Source: Pseudoxanthomonas sp. CF125 (lineage in GTDB: Bacteria > Pseudomonadota > Gammaproteobacteria > Xanthomonadales > Xanthomonadaceae). From it: DNA of 64,000 bases. A program made the position numbers and the translations under genes. The DNA lies in NCBI RefSeq assembly GCF_900104085.1, contig NZ_FNLD01000003.1:307001-371000 (forward strand), given 5' to 3'. The notes under the pieces were generated by a model, which was not told where the DNA came from, ran no database searches, and saw nothing but the letters and a program-made list of their open reading frames with translations. Below are positions 1 through 8,736 of the stretch, one piece after another; positions within the stretch are counted from its first letter, which is position 1, and each line of letters begins with the position of its first letter.

Positions 1-254
1 TGGGTGCGGAAGCGCTGCGCATCGATCACCAGCACGCCCTCATCGGTGATGCGGCGGTCACGCTTGGCCAGCAGGCGCTCGCGCACCGGTTCGGGCAGCG
101 ACGGCGAAGCGGCCAGGTCGAAGCGCAGTTCCACCGCAGTGGAAACCTTGTTGACGTTCTGCCCGCCCGCGCCGCTGGCGCGCACGAAGCGTTCTACCAG
201 TTCGGTCTCGGGTATCGCCAAGGTAGGCGTGATTTCGAGTGCGTCGCTCCCCAT
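1..254 (-). CDS. arfB: Peptide chain release factor-like ribosome rescue protein ArfB (YaeJ), C-terminus outside window
   Basis: This is the N-terminal 84 residues of an ArfB/YaeJ-type peptidyl-tRNA hydrolase, which releases nascent chains from stalled ribosomes without needing a stop codon. The ATG at 254 gives a protein with the RF1/RF2-like catalytic segment ASGAGGQNVNKVST, whose GGQ motif falls at residues 30-32. GGQ within about 35 residues of the start, with no codon-recognition domain before it, separates ArfB from true release factors. The gene runs off the left edge, so the basic C-terminal tail that enters the mRNA channel in this family cannot be seen. The start is the first in-frame ATG before the GGQ region. 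Confidence 0.85.
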   Translation of the reverse strand, partial: MGSDALEITPTLAIPETELVERFVRASGAGGQNVNKVSTAVELRFDLAASPSLPEPVRERLLAKRDRRITDEGVLVIDAQRFRT

Positions 255-371
255 CGGTCAATTGTAGGCATGATGCGGCGCCGCTGGAATCCGACGGCTC
301 CGGCTTAACCGGTCGTTTACTTTGCGCTGGGCACTATGCGTCTCCCTTCATCCGTTCCAGGAACCACCGGC

Positions 372-920
372 ATGCCGATTCCACGCCTGTTTCCGCGCCT
401 GCTGGCTGCCGCCTGTCTTGCCTTGTGCGCCGCCACCGCGCTGGCCGCCCCGCCGACCGATGCCGACATCGAGCGCCTGCTCAAGGCCTCGCGCGCCCAA
501 AGCATGCTCAACGCGATCCTGCCGCAGATGGAGGAGATGCAGCGCCAGCAGTTCGAGCAGATCACCAGCGGCAAGGACCTGAGCGCCGAACAGAAAGCCG
601 AGGTCGAACGCATCCAGTCGCGCACCAACCAGATCGTGCGCAAGGCCCTGTCCTGGGACGAGATGCGACCCCTGTACATCGATGTTTACAAGCAGACCTT
701 CAGCAGCGAAGACGTCCGGGCCATGGCCAAGTTCTACGAAAGTCCGGCCGGCAAGAACCTGCTGGACAAGACTCCGGCGCTGATGCAGAACCTGATGGGC
801 GCGATCCAGAAGAAGATCATCCCGATGATGGAAGAACTGCAGACCGAGCTGAAGGAATCGACCAAGGAAACGCCGGCGCCGGAAGTCACTCCGCCTGCGA
901 AGAAGAAAAAGAAAAGGTAA
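372..920 (+). CDS. DUF2059 domain secreted protein
   Basis: A 182-residue exported protein. The ATG at 372 gives a classic signal peptide (basic MPIPRLFPR, a hydrophobic stretch to about residue 23, then an ALA-AP cleavage site). An upstream ATG at 336 would add 12 residues and bury the signal, so I prefer 372. The mature part is helical and charged, with the pattern DIERLLKASRAQSMLNAILPQ followed by a VYKQTFSSEDVRAMAKFYES-like segment, as in DUF2059 proteins. In that family a C-terminal helical pair surrounds the conserved FYxSPxGK element, visible here as FYESPAGKNL. The tail is very lysine-rich (AKKKKKR). Function is unknown; periplasmic location is inferred from the signal peptide. Confidence 0.8.
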   Translation: MPIPRLFPRLLAAACLALCAATALAAPPTDADIERLLKASRAQSMLNAILPQMEEMQRQQFEQITSGKDLSAEQKAEVERIQSRTNQIVRKALSWDEMRPLYIDVYKQTFSSEDVRAMAKFYESPAGKNLLDKTPALMQNLMGAIQKKIIPMMEELQTELKESTKETPAPEVTPPAKKKKKR

Positions 921-931
921 CCAGAGACCTC

Positions 932-1012
932 GTAGGAGCGGGCCCTGCCCGCGACGCTTTTGGGCGGCCTCCGGGCGATATTCAAAGCGTCGCGGGCAGG
1001 GCCCGCTCCTAC
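932..1012. repeat. GTAG-type REP doublet, core GGAGCGGGCCCTGCCCGCGACGC
   Basis: Two inverted copies of GTAGGAGCGGGCCCTGCCCG (arms 932-957 and about 986-1012) flank a short spacer between two convergent genes. Each arm is itself a hairpin (GCGGGC/GCCCGC). The right arm's GTAG supplies the TAG stop of ung. A second doublet of the same core is at 38770-38878. Confidence 0.9.
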
Positions 1013-1716
1013 AGCTTCAGGTCCGCCCTGGGCGGCAGCCGCCAGTCGATCGGCGTTTTGCCCTTCTGCGCCAGGAACTGGTTGGTCGAGGAGAAGTGCT
1101 GGCAGCCCAGGAAGCCGCGATGCGCCGATAGCGGCGAGGGGTGCGGCGCGCGCAGCACGCGGTGGCGGCGCGCATCGATCACCTTGCCCTTGGCCTGCGC
1201 ATAGCTTCCCCACAGCAGGAACACGATGTCCTCGCGTTCGCGGGCCAGCGTTTCGATGGCGTGGTCGGTGAATCCTTCCCAACCCTTGCCCTGATGGGCG
1301 CCCGCGCGGCCTTCTTCGACGGTCAGCACCGCGTTCAACAGCAGCACGCCCTGCCGCGCCCAAGGCAACAGGCAGCCGTGGTCCGGCCGCGGGATGCCCA
1401 GGTCGCTGTTGATTTCCTTGAAAATGTTGTCCAGCGACGGCGGCACAGGAATGCCCGGCAGCACCGAAAAGCACAAGCCGTGCGCCTGTCCGGCGCCGTG
1501 GTACGGGTCCTGGCCCAGGATCACGACTTTCACTTCCTCGAAAGGCGTCGCATCGAAGGCTGCGAAGATCTGCGGACCCGGCGGAAAGATGTGCGCCCCG
1601 GCTTGCTTGCGCTGGCGCAGGAACGCCGACAGCTCGCGCATCTCGGGACGTTGCAGCCAGTCGCCGACTTTCGCCTTCCAGGAGGGTTCTAGTTTGATGT
1701 TGTCGTTGTCGGGCAT
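1009..1716 (-). CDS. ung: Uracil-DNA glycosylase, family 1
   Basis: A 235-residue UDG that removes uracil from DNA to start base excision repair. The water-activating motif GQDPYH is at residues 68-73, and the leucine-loop motif [11 protein letters not shown] begins at residue 192, as in E. coli Ung; length is normal for the family. The uracil-binding region and the NxIFKEI segment are intact. The stop codon TAG at 1011-1009 lies inside the GTAG of the downstream REP repeat, so the last codon of the reading frame touches repeat DNA. It stands alone between convergent and codirectional neighbours and shows no operon coupling. Confidence 0.97.
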   Translation of the reverse strand: MPDNDNIKLEPSWKAKVGDWLQRPEMRELSAFLRQRKQAGAHIFPPGPQIFAAFDATPFEEVKVVILGQDPYHGAGQAHGLCFSVLPGIPVPPSLDNIFKEINSDLGIPRPDHGCLLPWARQGVLLLNAVLTVEEGRAGAHQGKGWEGFTDHAIETLAREREDIVFLLWGSYAQAKGKVIDARRHRVLRAPHPSPLSAHRGFLGCQHFSSTNQFLAQKGKTPIDWRLPPRADLKL

Positions 1717-1796
1717 GAGGGGAGAATGAAATTCGGGCGCGATGATTGATTGGAATCGTCAAGAAAATTGACGCCGCCAGAGAGCATCACGCATGT

Positions 1797-2639
1797 TCAC
1801 ACCAGCGAACGAGCCTCGCCCATGCTCGACACGCGCAGCTGGAACAGCACCTTGGTGATCAGCAAGCGTTCCTCGATGGGCTTGAGCACCAGATCGTTGG
1901 CGCCGGCCTGCAGCAGTTCGGACTGGTTGTTGCGGTTGTCGTCGCCGGTCATCACCAGGATCGGCAGGCGGCGCTTGCCGTAGGCGAAATCGATGCGCAC
2001 ACGCTGCACCACATCGCGGCCGCTGAGCTCGCCCTTGAGGGTCACGTCGGTCAGCACCAGGTCGAAACGGTGGGTGGAATGGCCCAGCGATTCGGCGGTG
2101 AGCAGGGCGAAGGCGTCTTCGGCCTTGAGCACATGGACGACCTTGAGATCGTGGCGTTCCAGCATGCGCTTGGTGGTTTCGGCCACCACGCGGCTGTCTT
2201 CCACGTACAGCACGGTGGCGCCGGCGACCGGTTCGGGCTGCACGTAGCCACGGATGAAGGCCGCCAGCGCCTCGTGGCCCAGCGACTTGTCGAAATAGTC
2301 GGTGACGTATTCGGTGAAACGGCGTTCGACCAGATGTTGCTGCGCGTCGCCCGACACCACGATCACCGGCACATAGGCCTGCCCGGCGGATTCGCGCACC
2401 GCACGCGCGATCTCAAGCCCGTCGCCGTCCTTCAGCGCCAGCGAGGTGGTGACCAGGTGCACCGCGCCGCCCTCCAATGCCTTGCGCGCTTCGGCCACGC
2501 TGGCGCAGCCGATGACTTCGACGCCCGGCAGCTCTCGGGTAAGCACGTCGGCGATCATCTTGCGCACCATCTTCGAACCGTCGACCACCATCACCCGCGG
2601 GGTGTCGCTGATCAGATGTCGAAGCTCTTGCGAATGCAT
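1797..2639 (-). CDS. Two-REC-domain response regulator with a degenerate first receiver
   Basis: A 280-residue protein consisting of two CheY-like receiver domains and no visible output domain. REC1 (about residues 13-125) begins VMVVDGS, so one of the two acidic pocket residues is glycine. The expected phosphoacceptor aspartate is replaced in the strand HLVTTSLALKDGDG. REC2 (about 145-270) is complete: VEDSR acidic pair, phosphoacceptor in LVLTD, switch threonine in VMTGDD and conserved lysine in LKPI. I start at the ATG at 2639 because an earlier in-frame start would run into ftsX. It follows ftsX by 5 bases and may be co-transcribed with it. REC1 probably acts as a docking or dimerisation module; no partner kinase is nearby. 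Confidence 0.85.
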   Translation of the reverse strand: MHSQELRHLISDTPRVMVVDGSKMVRKMIADVLTRELPGVEVIGCASVAEARKALEGGAVHLVTTSLALKDGDGLEIARAVRESAGQAYVPVIVVSGDAQQHLVERRFTEYVTDYFDKSLGHEALAAFIRGYVQPEPVAGATVLYVEDSRVVAETTKRMLERHDLKVVHVLKAEDAFALLTAESLGHSTHRFDLVLTDVTLKGELSGRDVVQRVRIDFAYGKRRLPILVMTGDDNRNNQSELLQAGANDLVLKPIEERLLITKVLFQLRVSSMGEARSLV

Positions 2640-2644
2640 AGGGC

Positions 2645-3598
2645 CTAGGTTTCCGTCGGTCGGGTTTGACGCAGGAAATGTCCGGTCACCAGCCACGCAC
2701 CCAGCCAACCGATCGCCGTGGCGGCCAGCAGAAAACCTGCGGCACGCAAGGGGTCCAGTCCGCTGAGTGCGAAACCGCTACCGTAGCTTTGCGCCAATGC
2801 ATGCAGCGGCGCGCGCAGAGCATACGCTGCCGCGGCCAGCAGACCCAAGGCCAGCGCGCCAGCGGCCAGTCCGTACCACGCGCCGAGGTAGATGAAAGGA
2901 CGGCGGATGAAGCCGTCGGTGGCGCCCAGTAGCTGCAGTACGCCGATTTCCTCCCGCCGCGACTGGATGTCCAGGCGCACGGTGTTGCCCACCACCAGCA
3001 GCGCGCCCAGGCCGAACAGCGCCGCCAGCACCCAGGCCAGGCGTTCGCCGAAACCCAGCCAGCCTTGCAGGCGCTGGCGCCAGGCCGCGTCGTGCTGCAG
3101 CAGACCGGTTTCCGGCAGGCGCTCCAGCGCCGCCACCAGGCCGGCGTCGTCTTTGCCTGGGGTCACGATCAGCAGGCTGGGCAACGGATTCTCTTCCAGT
3201 GCGCCGATCGCATCGCCCAGACCGCTACGCGCGCGGAACTCGGCCAGTCCCTGCTCCGGCGTGCGCACTTCCACCTTGGCCACGTCGCCGCGTCCGCGCA
3301 GTTCCGCCGCCAGCGCCTGCGCGCGCGCGACTTCGATCTCGGGTTTCAGGAACACGTCGATCTCGCGCGACTGCTCCACGCTGCCGGCGAAATGCTGCAG
3401 GTTCTCCAGCGCCAGCCCCAGGCCCAGCGGCAAGGCCAGCGCCACTCCCATCACTCCGATGGTCAGCAGCGTGGCCCATGGCCGGCGCAGCACGCGGCCC
3501 AGGCTGGCGACGAAACTGTAGAGATGTTGGTCCAGCCAGATGCCCACGCCCGAGCGCGGGCCGGCGGCGACTTTGGCGTTCTCGCTGGCACCACTCAT
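2645..3598 (-). CDS. ftsX: Cell division ABC transporter-like permease FtsX
   Basis: A 317-residue FtsX, the membrane half of the FtsEX complex that recruits and activates peptidoglycan hydrolases at the septum. A cytoplasmic N-terminus is followed by a membrane segment at about residues 38-60, a periplasmic loop of about 110 residues (starting ENLQHFAGSVEQSREIDVFL) and three C-terminal membrane helices, including the typical QSRREEIGVLQLLGATDGFI cytoplasmic loop. The start overlaps the ftsE stop by four bases (ATGA), indicating translational coupling. The order ftsE-ftsX is conserved in most gammaproteobacteria, usually next to ftsY and rpoH; neither is seen here. Confidence 0.96.
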   Translation of the reverse strand: MSGASENAKVAAGPRSGVGIWLDQHLYSFVASLGRVLRRPWATLLTIGVMGVALALPLGLGLALENLQHFAGSVEQSREIDVFLKPEIEVARAQALAAELRGRGDVAKVEVRTPEQGLAEFRARSGLGDAIGALEENPLPSLLIVTPGKDDAGLVAALERLPETGLLQHDAAWRQRLQGWLGFGERLAWVLAALFGLGALLVVGNTVRLDIQSRREEIGVLQLLGATDGFIRRPFIYLGAWYGLAAGALALGLLAAAAYALRAPLHALAQSYGSGFALSGLDPLRAAGFLLAATAIGWLGAWLVTGHFLRQTRPTET

Positions 3599-4281
3599 TC
3601 GGCCAGGTCCGCCGGGGAGATATCGTCCATCAGCTTGCCGTGGTCCAGGATCAGCACGCGCTTCTTCATGCGCTTGATCAGGGCCAGATCGTGGCTGACC
3701 ACCAGCACGCTGGTGCCGCGTTGGGGCATGGAAGCGAACAGCGACATGATTTCGGCCGCCAGCGTGGGGTCGAGGTTGCCGGTGGGTTCGTCGGCCACCA
3801 GCAGGCGCGGCTCGGCGACGATGGCCCGGGCGATGCCCACGCGCTGCTGCTCGCCCGCCGAAAGCTGCGAAGGCAACGCCTTCTCTCGATGGCCCAGACC
3901 CATGCGCGCCAGTACTTCGCGCACGCGCTTGCCGATGTCGGCACGGCGGTCGCCGCGCAGGATCAGCGGCAGGGCGACGTTCTCGGCCACGCTGCGCTCG
4001 GCCAGCAACCGATGGTCCTGGTGGACGGCGCCGACTTCGCGGCGATGCAGCGGAATACGCCCGCCGCGGACTTTCAACAGATTGCGTCCACCGAACACCA
4101 CCGCACCGCGGGTGGGCCGCTCGCTGAGATGGATGAGTTTGAGCAACGTGCTCTTGCCCGCACCGGAGTGTCCGGTGACGAAGAGCATCTCGCCTTGGGC
4201 GACTTCGAAACTGACATCGGACAGGGCTTCGTGCCCGCCGGGATATTGCTTGCTGACGTTTTCGAATCGCAGAACACTCAT
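3595..4281 (-). CDS. ftsE: Cell division ATP-binding protein FtsE
   Basis: A 228-residue ABC ATPase that pairs with FtsX. Walker A GHSGAGKST is at residues 37-45, followed by the Q-loop region, the signature LSAGEQQRVGIARA and Walker B LLVADEPTGNLDP near residue 160, then the switch histidine in VVSHD. The length and the FSKQYPGGHEAL-type N-terminus match FtsE rather than other LolD/MacB-type ATPases. It is the first gene of a leftward ftsE-ftsX(-response regulator) transcription unit, preceded by a GTAG-type REP doublet that separates it from rhlB. Confidence 0.97.
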   Translation of the reverse strand: MSVLRFENVSKQYPGGHEALSDVSFEVAQGEMLFVTGHSGAGKSTLLKLIHLSERPTRGAVVFGGRNLLKVRGGRIPLHRREVGAVHQDHRLLAERSVAENVALPLILRGDRRADIGKRVREVLARMGLGHREKALPSQLSAGEQQRVGIARAIVAEPRLLVADEPTGNLDPTLAAEIMSLFASMPQRGTSVLVVSHDLALIKRMKKRVLILDHGKLMDDISPADLAE

Positions 4282-4312
4282 GCCGCGATTATGCCCTGTT
4301 CCCTTTCCACTA

Positions 4313-4386
4313 GTAGGTCGGGGTTACATCCCCGACGCGCGCGGTGTTTGGTGCATTGAGGGTCGGGGGCGTAGCCCCGACCCTAC
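4313..4386. repeat. GTAG-type REP doublet, core GGTCGGGG(N)CCCCGAC
   Basis: Left copy GTAGGTCGGGGTTACATCCC and right inverted copy ending CCCCGACCCTAC. They sit between the rhlB stop and the ftsE start. The right-hand GTAG shares its first G with the last base of the rhlB stop codon. The same core recurs at 6647, 30958 and 42952. Confidence 0.9.
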
Positions 4387-6071
4387 TAGCCGCCGGAGAC
4401 CAGCGACTTGAGCTTGCGTCCCAACTTGGTCAGGAACGAAGAATTGTCGGCGGGCGCCGCAGCCTTGGAGGCCGGTGCGGCCTGTACCTGCTGCGGACCC
4501 GGGTTCGCGACCGCGCCTTCCAGCGGCACGCCATGACGGCGACGCCGGCGCTTGCGCGGCGGACGCGTGGCGTCGGTTGCGGCCGCCGGGACCGGCCCGG
4601 CATTGGCGGCCGGCGCTGCGGCAGCCGGTACCGAAGCGGTGAGGTTCTCGCTGCGCGGTGGACGCGGCGGGCGCGGACCGCGGTCGCCAGTAGCGCCGGC
4701 CGAACCGCTGCGCGGACGCGAAGGACCGCTGCCGCTGCGGCCGGAACCGCTGCCGCCGCTGCGGCCGCCACCACGACGCTGCTCGTCGGCGATGCGCTGT
4801 TCGCGTGCTTCCTTGAAGATCGTGCCGATGCTTTCGCCAGCGTCTTCGTCCACTTCATCGCCCGGTTGCGGTGCAGCGCGCGGCGGACGCGGAAGGGCGG
4901 TCAGCAGTTCGGCGGTCACCGATTCCACCGGCAGCTTCTGCTCGATGTAGGCCTCGATGTCGGGCAGGCTCTGCGCGTAGATCTCGCAAGCGAAGCTGAT
5001 CGCGTCGCCCTCGGCGCCCAGACGCGCAGTGCGGCCGATGCGGTGCACGTAGTCTTCGGCGTCGAACGGCAGATCGTAGTTGTACACGTGCGACACGCCA
5101 TCGATGTGCAAGCCGCGCGCGGCCACGTCGGTGGCCACCAGGATCTCGAGCTGGCCTTTCTGGAAGCGGTTGAGCAGCGACTCGCGTTTCTTCTGCGGCA
5201 CATCGCCCGACAGCACGCCGACACGGTAGCCGGCCCGCTCCAGCGAACGCGCCACGCGCTCCACCCACACCTTGGTGTTGACGAAGATCATGGTGCGCGC
5301 GCCTTCGCTGCGCGACAGCAGACCGATCAGCAGCGGGATCTTTTCCTCGTTGGCCGGGAAATAGACCTTCTGGCGCACCTTGGCTGCGGTGATGAATTCG
5401 GTCTCCACCACCAGCTTCTGCGGCTCGTTCATGTGCTCGTACGCCAGCTCCAGCACCCGGTGGCTGAGCGTGGCGCTGAACAGCAGCGTCTGCCGTGTGG
5501 TGCGTTCGGGCATCTTGCGCAGCAGGAAGCGGATGTCCTTGATGAAACCCAGATCGAACATGCGGTCGGCTTCGTCCAGCACGCAGATCTCGCAGGCATG
5601 CAGCGAAACGACCTTGCTCTGCTTCACGTAGTCGATCAGGCGGCCCGGCGTGGCGATGATGACGTCCACGCCCTGGGTCAGCAGTTCGCGTTGCTTGTCG
5701 TAATCGACGCCGCCGTAGATGAGCGCGAAACGCAAACCCAGGTCGGCGCCGAACTTCACTGCGTCCTTGTGGATTTGAATGGCCAGTTCGCGAGTCGGCG
5801 CGAGGATGAGCGCGCGCGGATCCTCCAGCTTGCGGTCGGCCAGCGCCGGACGGGTGAGCAGACGGTTCATGACCGTGACCAGGAAGGCCAGGGTCTTGCC
5901 GGTGCCGGTCTGCGCCTGGCCGGCGACATCGCCGCCCGGCAACGCGACCGGAAGCGTCATCGCCTGGATCGGCGTGGTGCGCGAAAATCCGGCGGCTTCC
6001 AGTCCGGCGAGCAGGGCCGGATGCAGGTCGAACGAGGAAAAGGTGATATCGGTTAACGGCTTATCGCTCAT
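4386..6071 (-). CDS. rhlB: DEAD-box ATP-dependent RNA helicase RhlB
   Basis: A 561-residue RNA helicase. The Q motif region (FSRTTPIQ) is at about residues 29-37, Walker A AQTGTGKT at 53-60, then DEAD in [12 protein letters not shown] in LFSATLS and the C-terminal helicase motifs ARGLHIDGV and [10 protein letters not shown]. RhlB unwinds RNA for degradation by RNase E/PNPase in the degradosome. From about residue 390 the protein carries a low-complexity tail rich in Gly, Ser, Arg and Pro ([13 protein letters not shown], then [12 protein letters not shown]), probably an RNA- or RNase E-binding extension. It diverges from trxA-rho, the same neighbourhood as in E. coli, which supports the RhlB rather than RhlE assignment. 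The final C-terminal residues resemble those of other xanthomonad RhlB proteins. Confidence 0.93.
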   Translation of the reverse strand: MSDKPLTDITFSSFDLHPALLAGLEAAGFSRTTPIQAMTLPVALPGGDVAGQAQTGTGKTLAFLVTVMNRLLTRPALADRKLEDPRALILAPTRELAIQIHKDAVKFGADLGLRFALIYGGVDYDKQRELLTQGVDVIIATPGRLIDYVKQSKVVSLHACEICVLDEADRMFDLGFIKDIRFLLRKMPERTTRQTLLFSATLSHRVLELAYEHMNEPQKLVVETEFITAAKVRQKVYFPANEEKIPLLIGLLSRSEGARTMIFVNTKVWVERVARSLERAGYRVGVLSGDVPQKKRESLLNRFQKGQLEILVATDVAARGLHIDGVSHVYNYDLPFDAEDYVHRIGRTARLGAEGDAISFACEIYAQSLPDIEAYIEQKLPVESVTAELLTALPRPPRAAPQPGDEVDEDAGESIGTIFKEAREQRIADEQRRGGGRSGGSGSGRSGSGPSRPRSGSAGATGDRGPRPPRPPRSENLTASVPAAAAPAANAGPVPAAATDATRPPRKRRRRRHGVPLEGAVANPGPQQVQAAPASKAAAPADNSSFLTKLGRKLKSLVSGG

Positions 6072-6288
6072 GCTTTCTTCTTTGGGCTTTCTTCGCGCAT
6101 TGCGCGGGTCGATGCGCTTGCATCGTCGTCACCGGCGTCGCACACTGCGTTCCATGCCGGTGTACGCGAATCCAGGGGCAAACCCTTGAACGGAATCGCG
6201 GAACGCCCCAGTTTACAGCAATGCGGAGGCCGGCATTTCGGCCCACAACCGGGCCCCGCCCTCCGCGGACCCCGCAGGAGACCCCAAA

Positions 6289-6636
6289 GTGAGCGATAAG
6301 GTGACACACGTCGGCGATGCCGATTTCGAGACCGCCGTGCTGCAGTCCGACGAACCGGTATTGGTGGATTTCTGGGCCGAATGGTGCGGTCCCTGCAAGA
6401 TGATCGCCCCGGTCCTGGACGAGCTGGCCCAGACCTACGAGGGCAAGCTGAAGGTGGTCAAGCTCAATGTGGACGAGAACCGCGCCACCGCCATCAAGTA
6501 CCACGTGCGCAACATCCCGCTGCTGCTGCTGTTCAAGGACGGCCAGGTCCAGGCCACCCAGGTCGGCGCCGTGGGCAAGGGCCAGCTGACCCAGATGATC
6601 GAAAAGGGCATCGGCTCGACCGCCTCGGCGGCCTGA
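6289..6636 (+). CDS. trxA: Thioredoxin 1
   Basis: A 115-residue thioredoxin with the redox site WCGPC at residues 32-36 and a cis-proline in NIPLLLLF, where most thioredoxins have IPT. The start is GTG at 6289 and is fixed by a strong ribosome binding site, AGGAG at 6276-6280, eight bases upstream. It reduces disulfides in cytosolic partners such as ribonucleotide reductase using electrons from thioredoxin reductase. It lies between rhlB (divergent) and rho (downstream), the enteric gene order. A GTAG/GTGG-type REP separates it from rho, so rho probably has its own promoter. Confidence 0.97.
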   Translation: MSDKVTHVGDADFETAVLQSDEPVLVDFWAEWCGPCKMIAPVLDELAQTYEGKLKVVKLNVDENRATAIKYHVRNIPLLLLFKDGQVQATQVGAVGKGQLTQMIEKGIGSTASAA

Positions 6637-6646
6637 TCAGTTTTCC

Positions 6647-6674
6647 GTGGGTCGGGGCTACGCCCCCGACCCAC
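6647..6674. repeat. Single REP hairpin, GTGGGTCGGGG/CCCCCGACCCAC
   Basis: A single perfect hairpin of the GGTCGGGG REP core, 10 bases after the trxA stop. The rest of the 260-base trxA-rho gap (6675-6896) holds no gene; it probably contains the rho leader. Confidence 0.8.
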
Positions 6675-6896
6675 GCAGCCTCCCCATAAGACCGGGTCAG
6701 GGGCCTGCGAAGCCCTCCAGCTGAACGGCTTGGTCGCGCGGCGCTTGCCGCCGCCGCTTCCCGGTGCTAGTTTCAGCAGTATCCGGCGCGGGGTCTGCGC
6801 CGCACCCATCTGACCGCACTCATTACGAGAGCCCACCCTTTCACCGTCCCGCCCGCATTCCGCTGGCGCTCGCAACCGTAGCGAGGAATCGCAACT

Positions 6897-8672
6897 TTGT
6901 CCGATAACACCCCTGAAGCCGGCGACGCCGGCGCTCCTGCCGAGAAGCGTGTGCGCAAGCCGCGCGTCGCCAAGGCCCTCCCCGCCTCCGAAGCACCCGC
7001 CGCCCCGGCGCCTGCTCCCAGCACCCCTCCTCCGGCTCCCGCCGCGCCTCCGGCGCCGCGACCCGAACCTTCCGCGCAGCCTGCCGCCGTGCAGCCGCAG
7101 CCGGCGCTTTCGCAACCGCAATCCCAAGGCGGCAACGCCCAGGGCGGCGGCCAGGAAAGCAGCGGCCAACCCTCCCAGAATCCGCAAGGCCAGGCCCAGG
7201 GCGGCCAGCAGCAGGACGGCGAGCCGCGCGACCAGAACCAGAACCGCTTCCAGAACGGCGGCGGCGGCAACAACAACCGTCGCGACCGTTTCCGCAACCG
7301 CCGCGATCGCGACCAGCGTCCGCGCAACGACGGCCTGCCCAGCGACAACGGCGCCAACGAGCCCTTCGTGCCGCGCGGCCCCGCTCCGGGCGTCCCCGAA
7401 GGCTTCCCGCAGTATTCGCTGAGCGACCTCAAGCGCATGCCGGCGCAGAAGCTGCTCGACATCGCCGAGCAGCTGAGCATCCACGAAGGCGTGGCCCGCG
7501 CGCGCAAGCAGGACGTGATCTTCGCCCTCTTGAAAGTGCTGACCCGCCACGGCGAAGGCGTGGCCGCCGACGGCGTGCTGGAAATCCTGCCCGACGGCTT
7601 CGGCTTCCTGCGCGCGGCCGAGGCCAGCTACCTGGCCGGCCCGGACGATACCTACATTTCGCCCAGCCAGATCCGCCGCTTCAACCTGCGCACCGGCGAC
7701 CACCTGAGCGGCCGCATCCGTTTCCCGAAAGACGGCGAACGCTATTTCGCGCTGTCGGTGGTGGACACCATCAACGGCGAGCCGATCGAAGCCAGCAAGG
7801 GCAAGGTGCTGTTCGAGAACCTGACCGCGCTGTTCCCGCGCCGCCGCTTCACTCTGGAACGCGGCAACGGCTCCAGCGAAGACATCTCCGGCCGCATCAT
7901 GGATCTGATGGCGCCGCAGGGCAAAGGCCAGCGCGCGCTGATCGTGTCGCCGCCGAAAGCCGGCAAGACCATCCTGATGCAGCAGATCGCCACCGCGATC
8001 ACCACCAACCATCCCGACGTGCACATGATCGTGCTGCTGATCGACGAGCGTCCGGAAGAAGTCACCGAAATGCAGCGCACGGTGCGCGGCGAAGTCATCA
8101 GCTCCACCTTCGACGAACCGGCCGCGCGCCACGTGCAGGTCGCCGAAATGGTGATCGAGCGCGCCAAGCGCCTGGTCGAGCACAAGAAGGACGTGGTGAT
8201 CCTGCTGGACTCCATCACCCGCCTGGCCCGCGCCTACAACAACGTGGTGCCCAGCTCGGGCAAGGTGCTCAGCGGCGGCGTCGACGCCAATGCCCTGCAC
8301 CGCCCGAAGCGTTTCTTCGGCGCGGCGCGCAACGTGGAAGAAGGCGGTTCGCTCACCATCATCGCCACGGCTCTGGTCGAGACCGGTAGCAAGATGGATG
8401 AAGTGATCTACGAAGAGTTCAAGGGCACCGGCAACAGCGAAGTGCATCTGAACCGCCGCATCGCCGAGAAGCGCGTGTACCCGGCCATCGACATCAACCG
8501 CTCCGGCACGCGCCGCGAGGATTTGCTGATCGAACCGGAACTGCTGCAGAAGATCTGGATCCTGCGCAAGCTGCTGCATCCCATGGACGAGATCACGGCG
8601 ATGGAATTCCTGTTGGACAAGATGAAGAACACCAAGTCCAACGACGAGTTCTTCAGTTCGATGAAGCGCTGA
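6897..8672 (+). CDS. rho: Transcription termination factor Rho with a long disordered N-terminal extension
   Basis: A 591-residue Rho, about 170 residues longer than E. coli Rho. The start is TTG at 6897, preceded by GAGGA nine bases upstream. Residues 1-165 are low complexity: first Ala/Pro-rich, then Gly/Gln/Asn-rich, then Arg/Asp/Asn-rich ([19 protein letters not shown]). The Rho N-terminal domain begins near residue 168 ([19 protein letters not shown]), the RNA-binding cold-shock-like fold follows with the DGFGFLR motif, and the ATPase carries Walker A PPKAGKT near residue 352 and Walker [17 protein letters not shown]. The hexameric helicase ends transcription of C-rich untranslated RNA. 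The extension is likely to add RNA binding or condensate formation. The gene ends in a strong intrinsic terminator. Confidence 0.97.
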   Translation: MSDNTPEAGDAGAPAEKRVRKPRVAKALPASEAPAAPAPAPSTPPPAPAAPPAPRPEPSAQPAAVQPQPALSQPQSQGGNAQGGGQESSGQPSQNPQGQAQGGQQQDGEPRDQNQNRFQNGGGGNNNRRDRFRNRRDRDQRPRNDGLPSDNGANEPFVPRGPAPGVPEGFPQYSLSDLKRMPAQKLLDIAEQLSIHEGVARARKQDVIFALLKVLTRHGEGVAADGVLEILPDGFGFLRAAEASYLAGPDDTYISPSQIRRFNLRTGDHLSGRIRFPKDGERYFALSVVDTINGEPIEASKGKVLFENLTALFPRRRFTLERGNGSSEDISGRIMDLMAPQGKGQRALIVSPPKAGKTILMQQIATAITTNHPDVHMIVLLIDERPEEVTEMQRTVRGEVISSTFDEPAARHVQVAEMVIERAKRLVEHKKDVVILLDSITRLARAYNNVVPSSGKVLSGGVDANALHRPKRFFGAARNVEEGGSLTIIATALVETGSKMDEVIYEEFKGTGNSEVHLNRRIAEKRVYPAIDINRSGTRREDLLIEPELLQKIWILRKLLHPMDEITAMEFLLDKMKNTKSNDEFFSSMKR

Positions 8673-8693
8673 ATTACGCAACTCGACACAAAC

Positions 8694-8723
8694 AAAAAAG
8701 CCCCGCATCGCGGGGCTTTTTTT
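8694..8723. terminator. Bidirectional intrinsic terminator
   Basis: Hairpin AGCCCCGC-ATC-GCGGGGCT flanked by A6 on the left and T7 on the right. It lies between the convergent rho and the leftward TonB-like gene and can terminate both. Confidence 0.93.
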
Positions 8724-8736
8724 CATGGCCGGATAC

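Noticed and set aside
6435-8726. 763-codon minus-strand frame covering trxA and rho
   Set aside because: It lies antisense to two universally conserved genes and reads low-complexity sequence.
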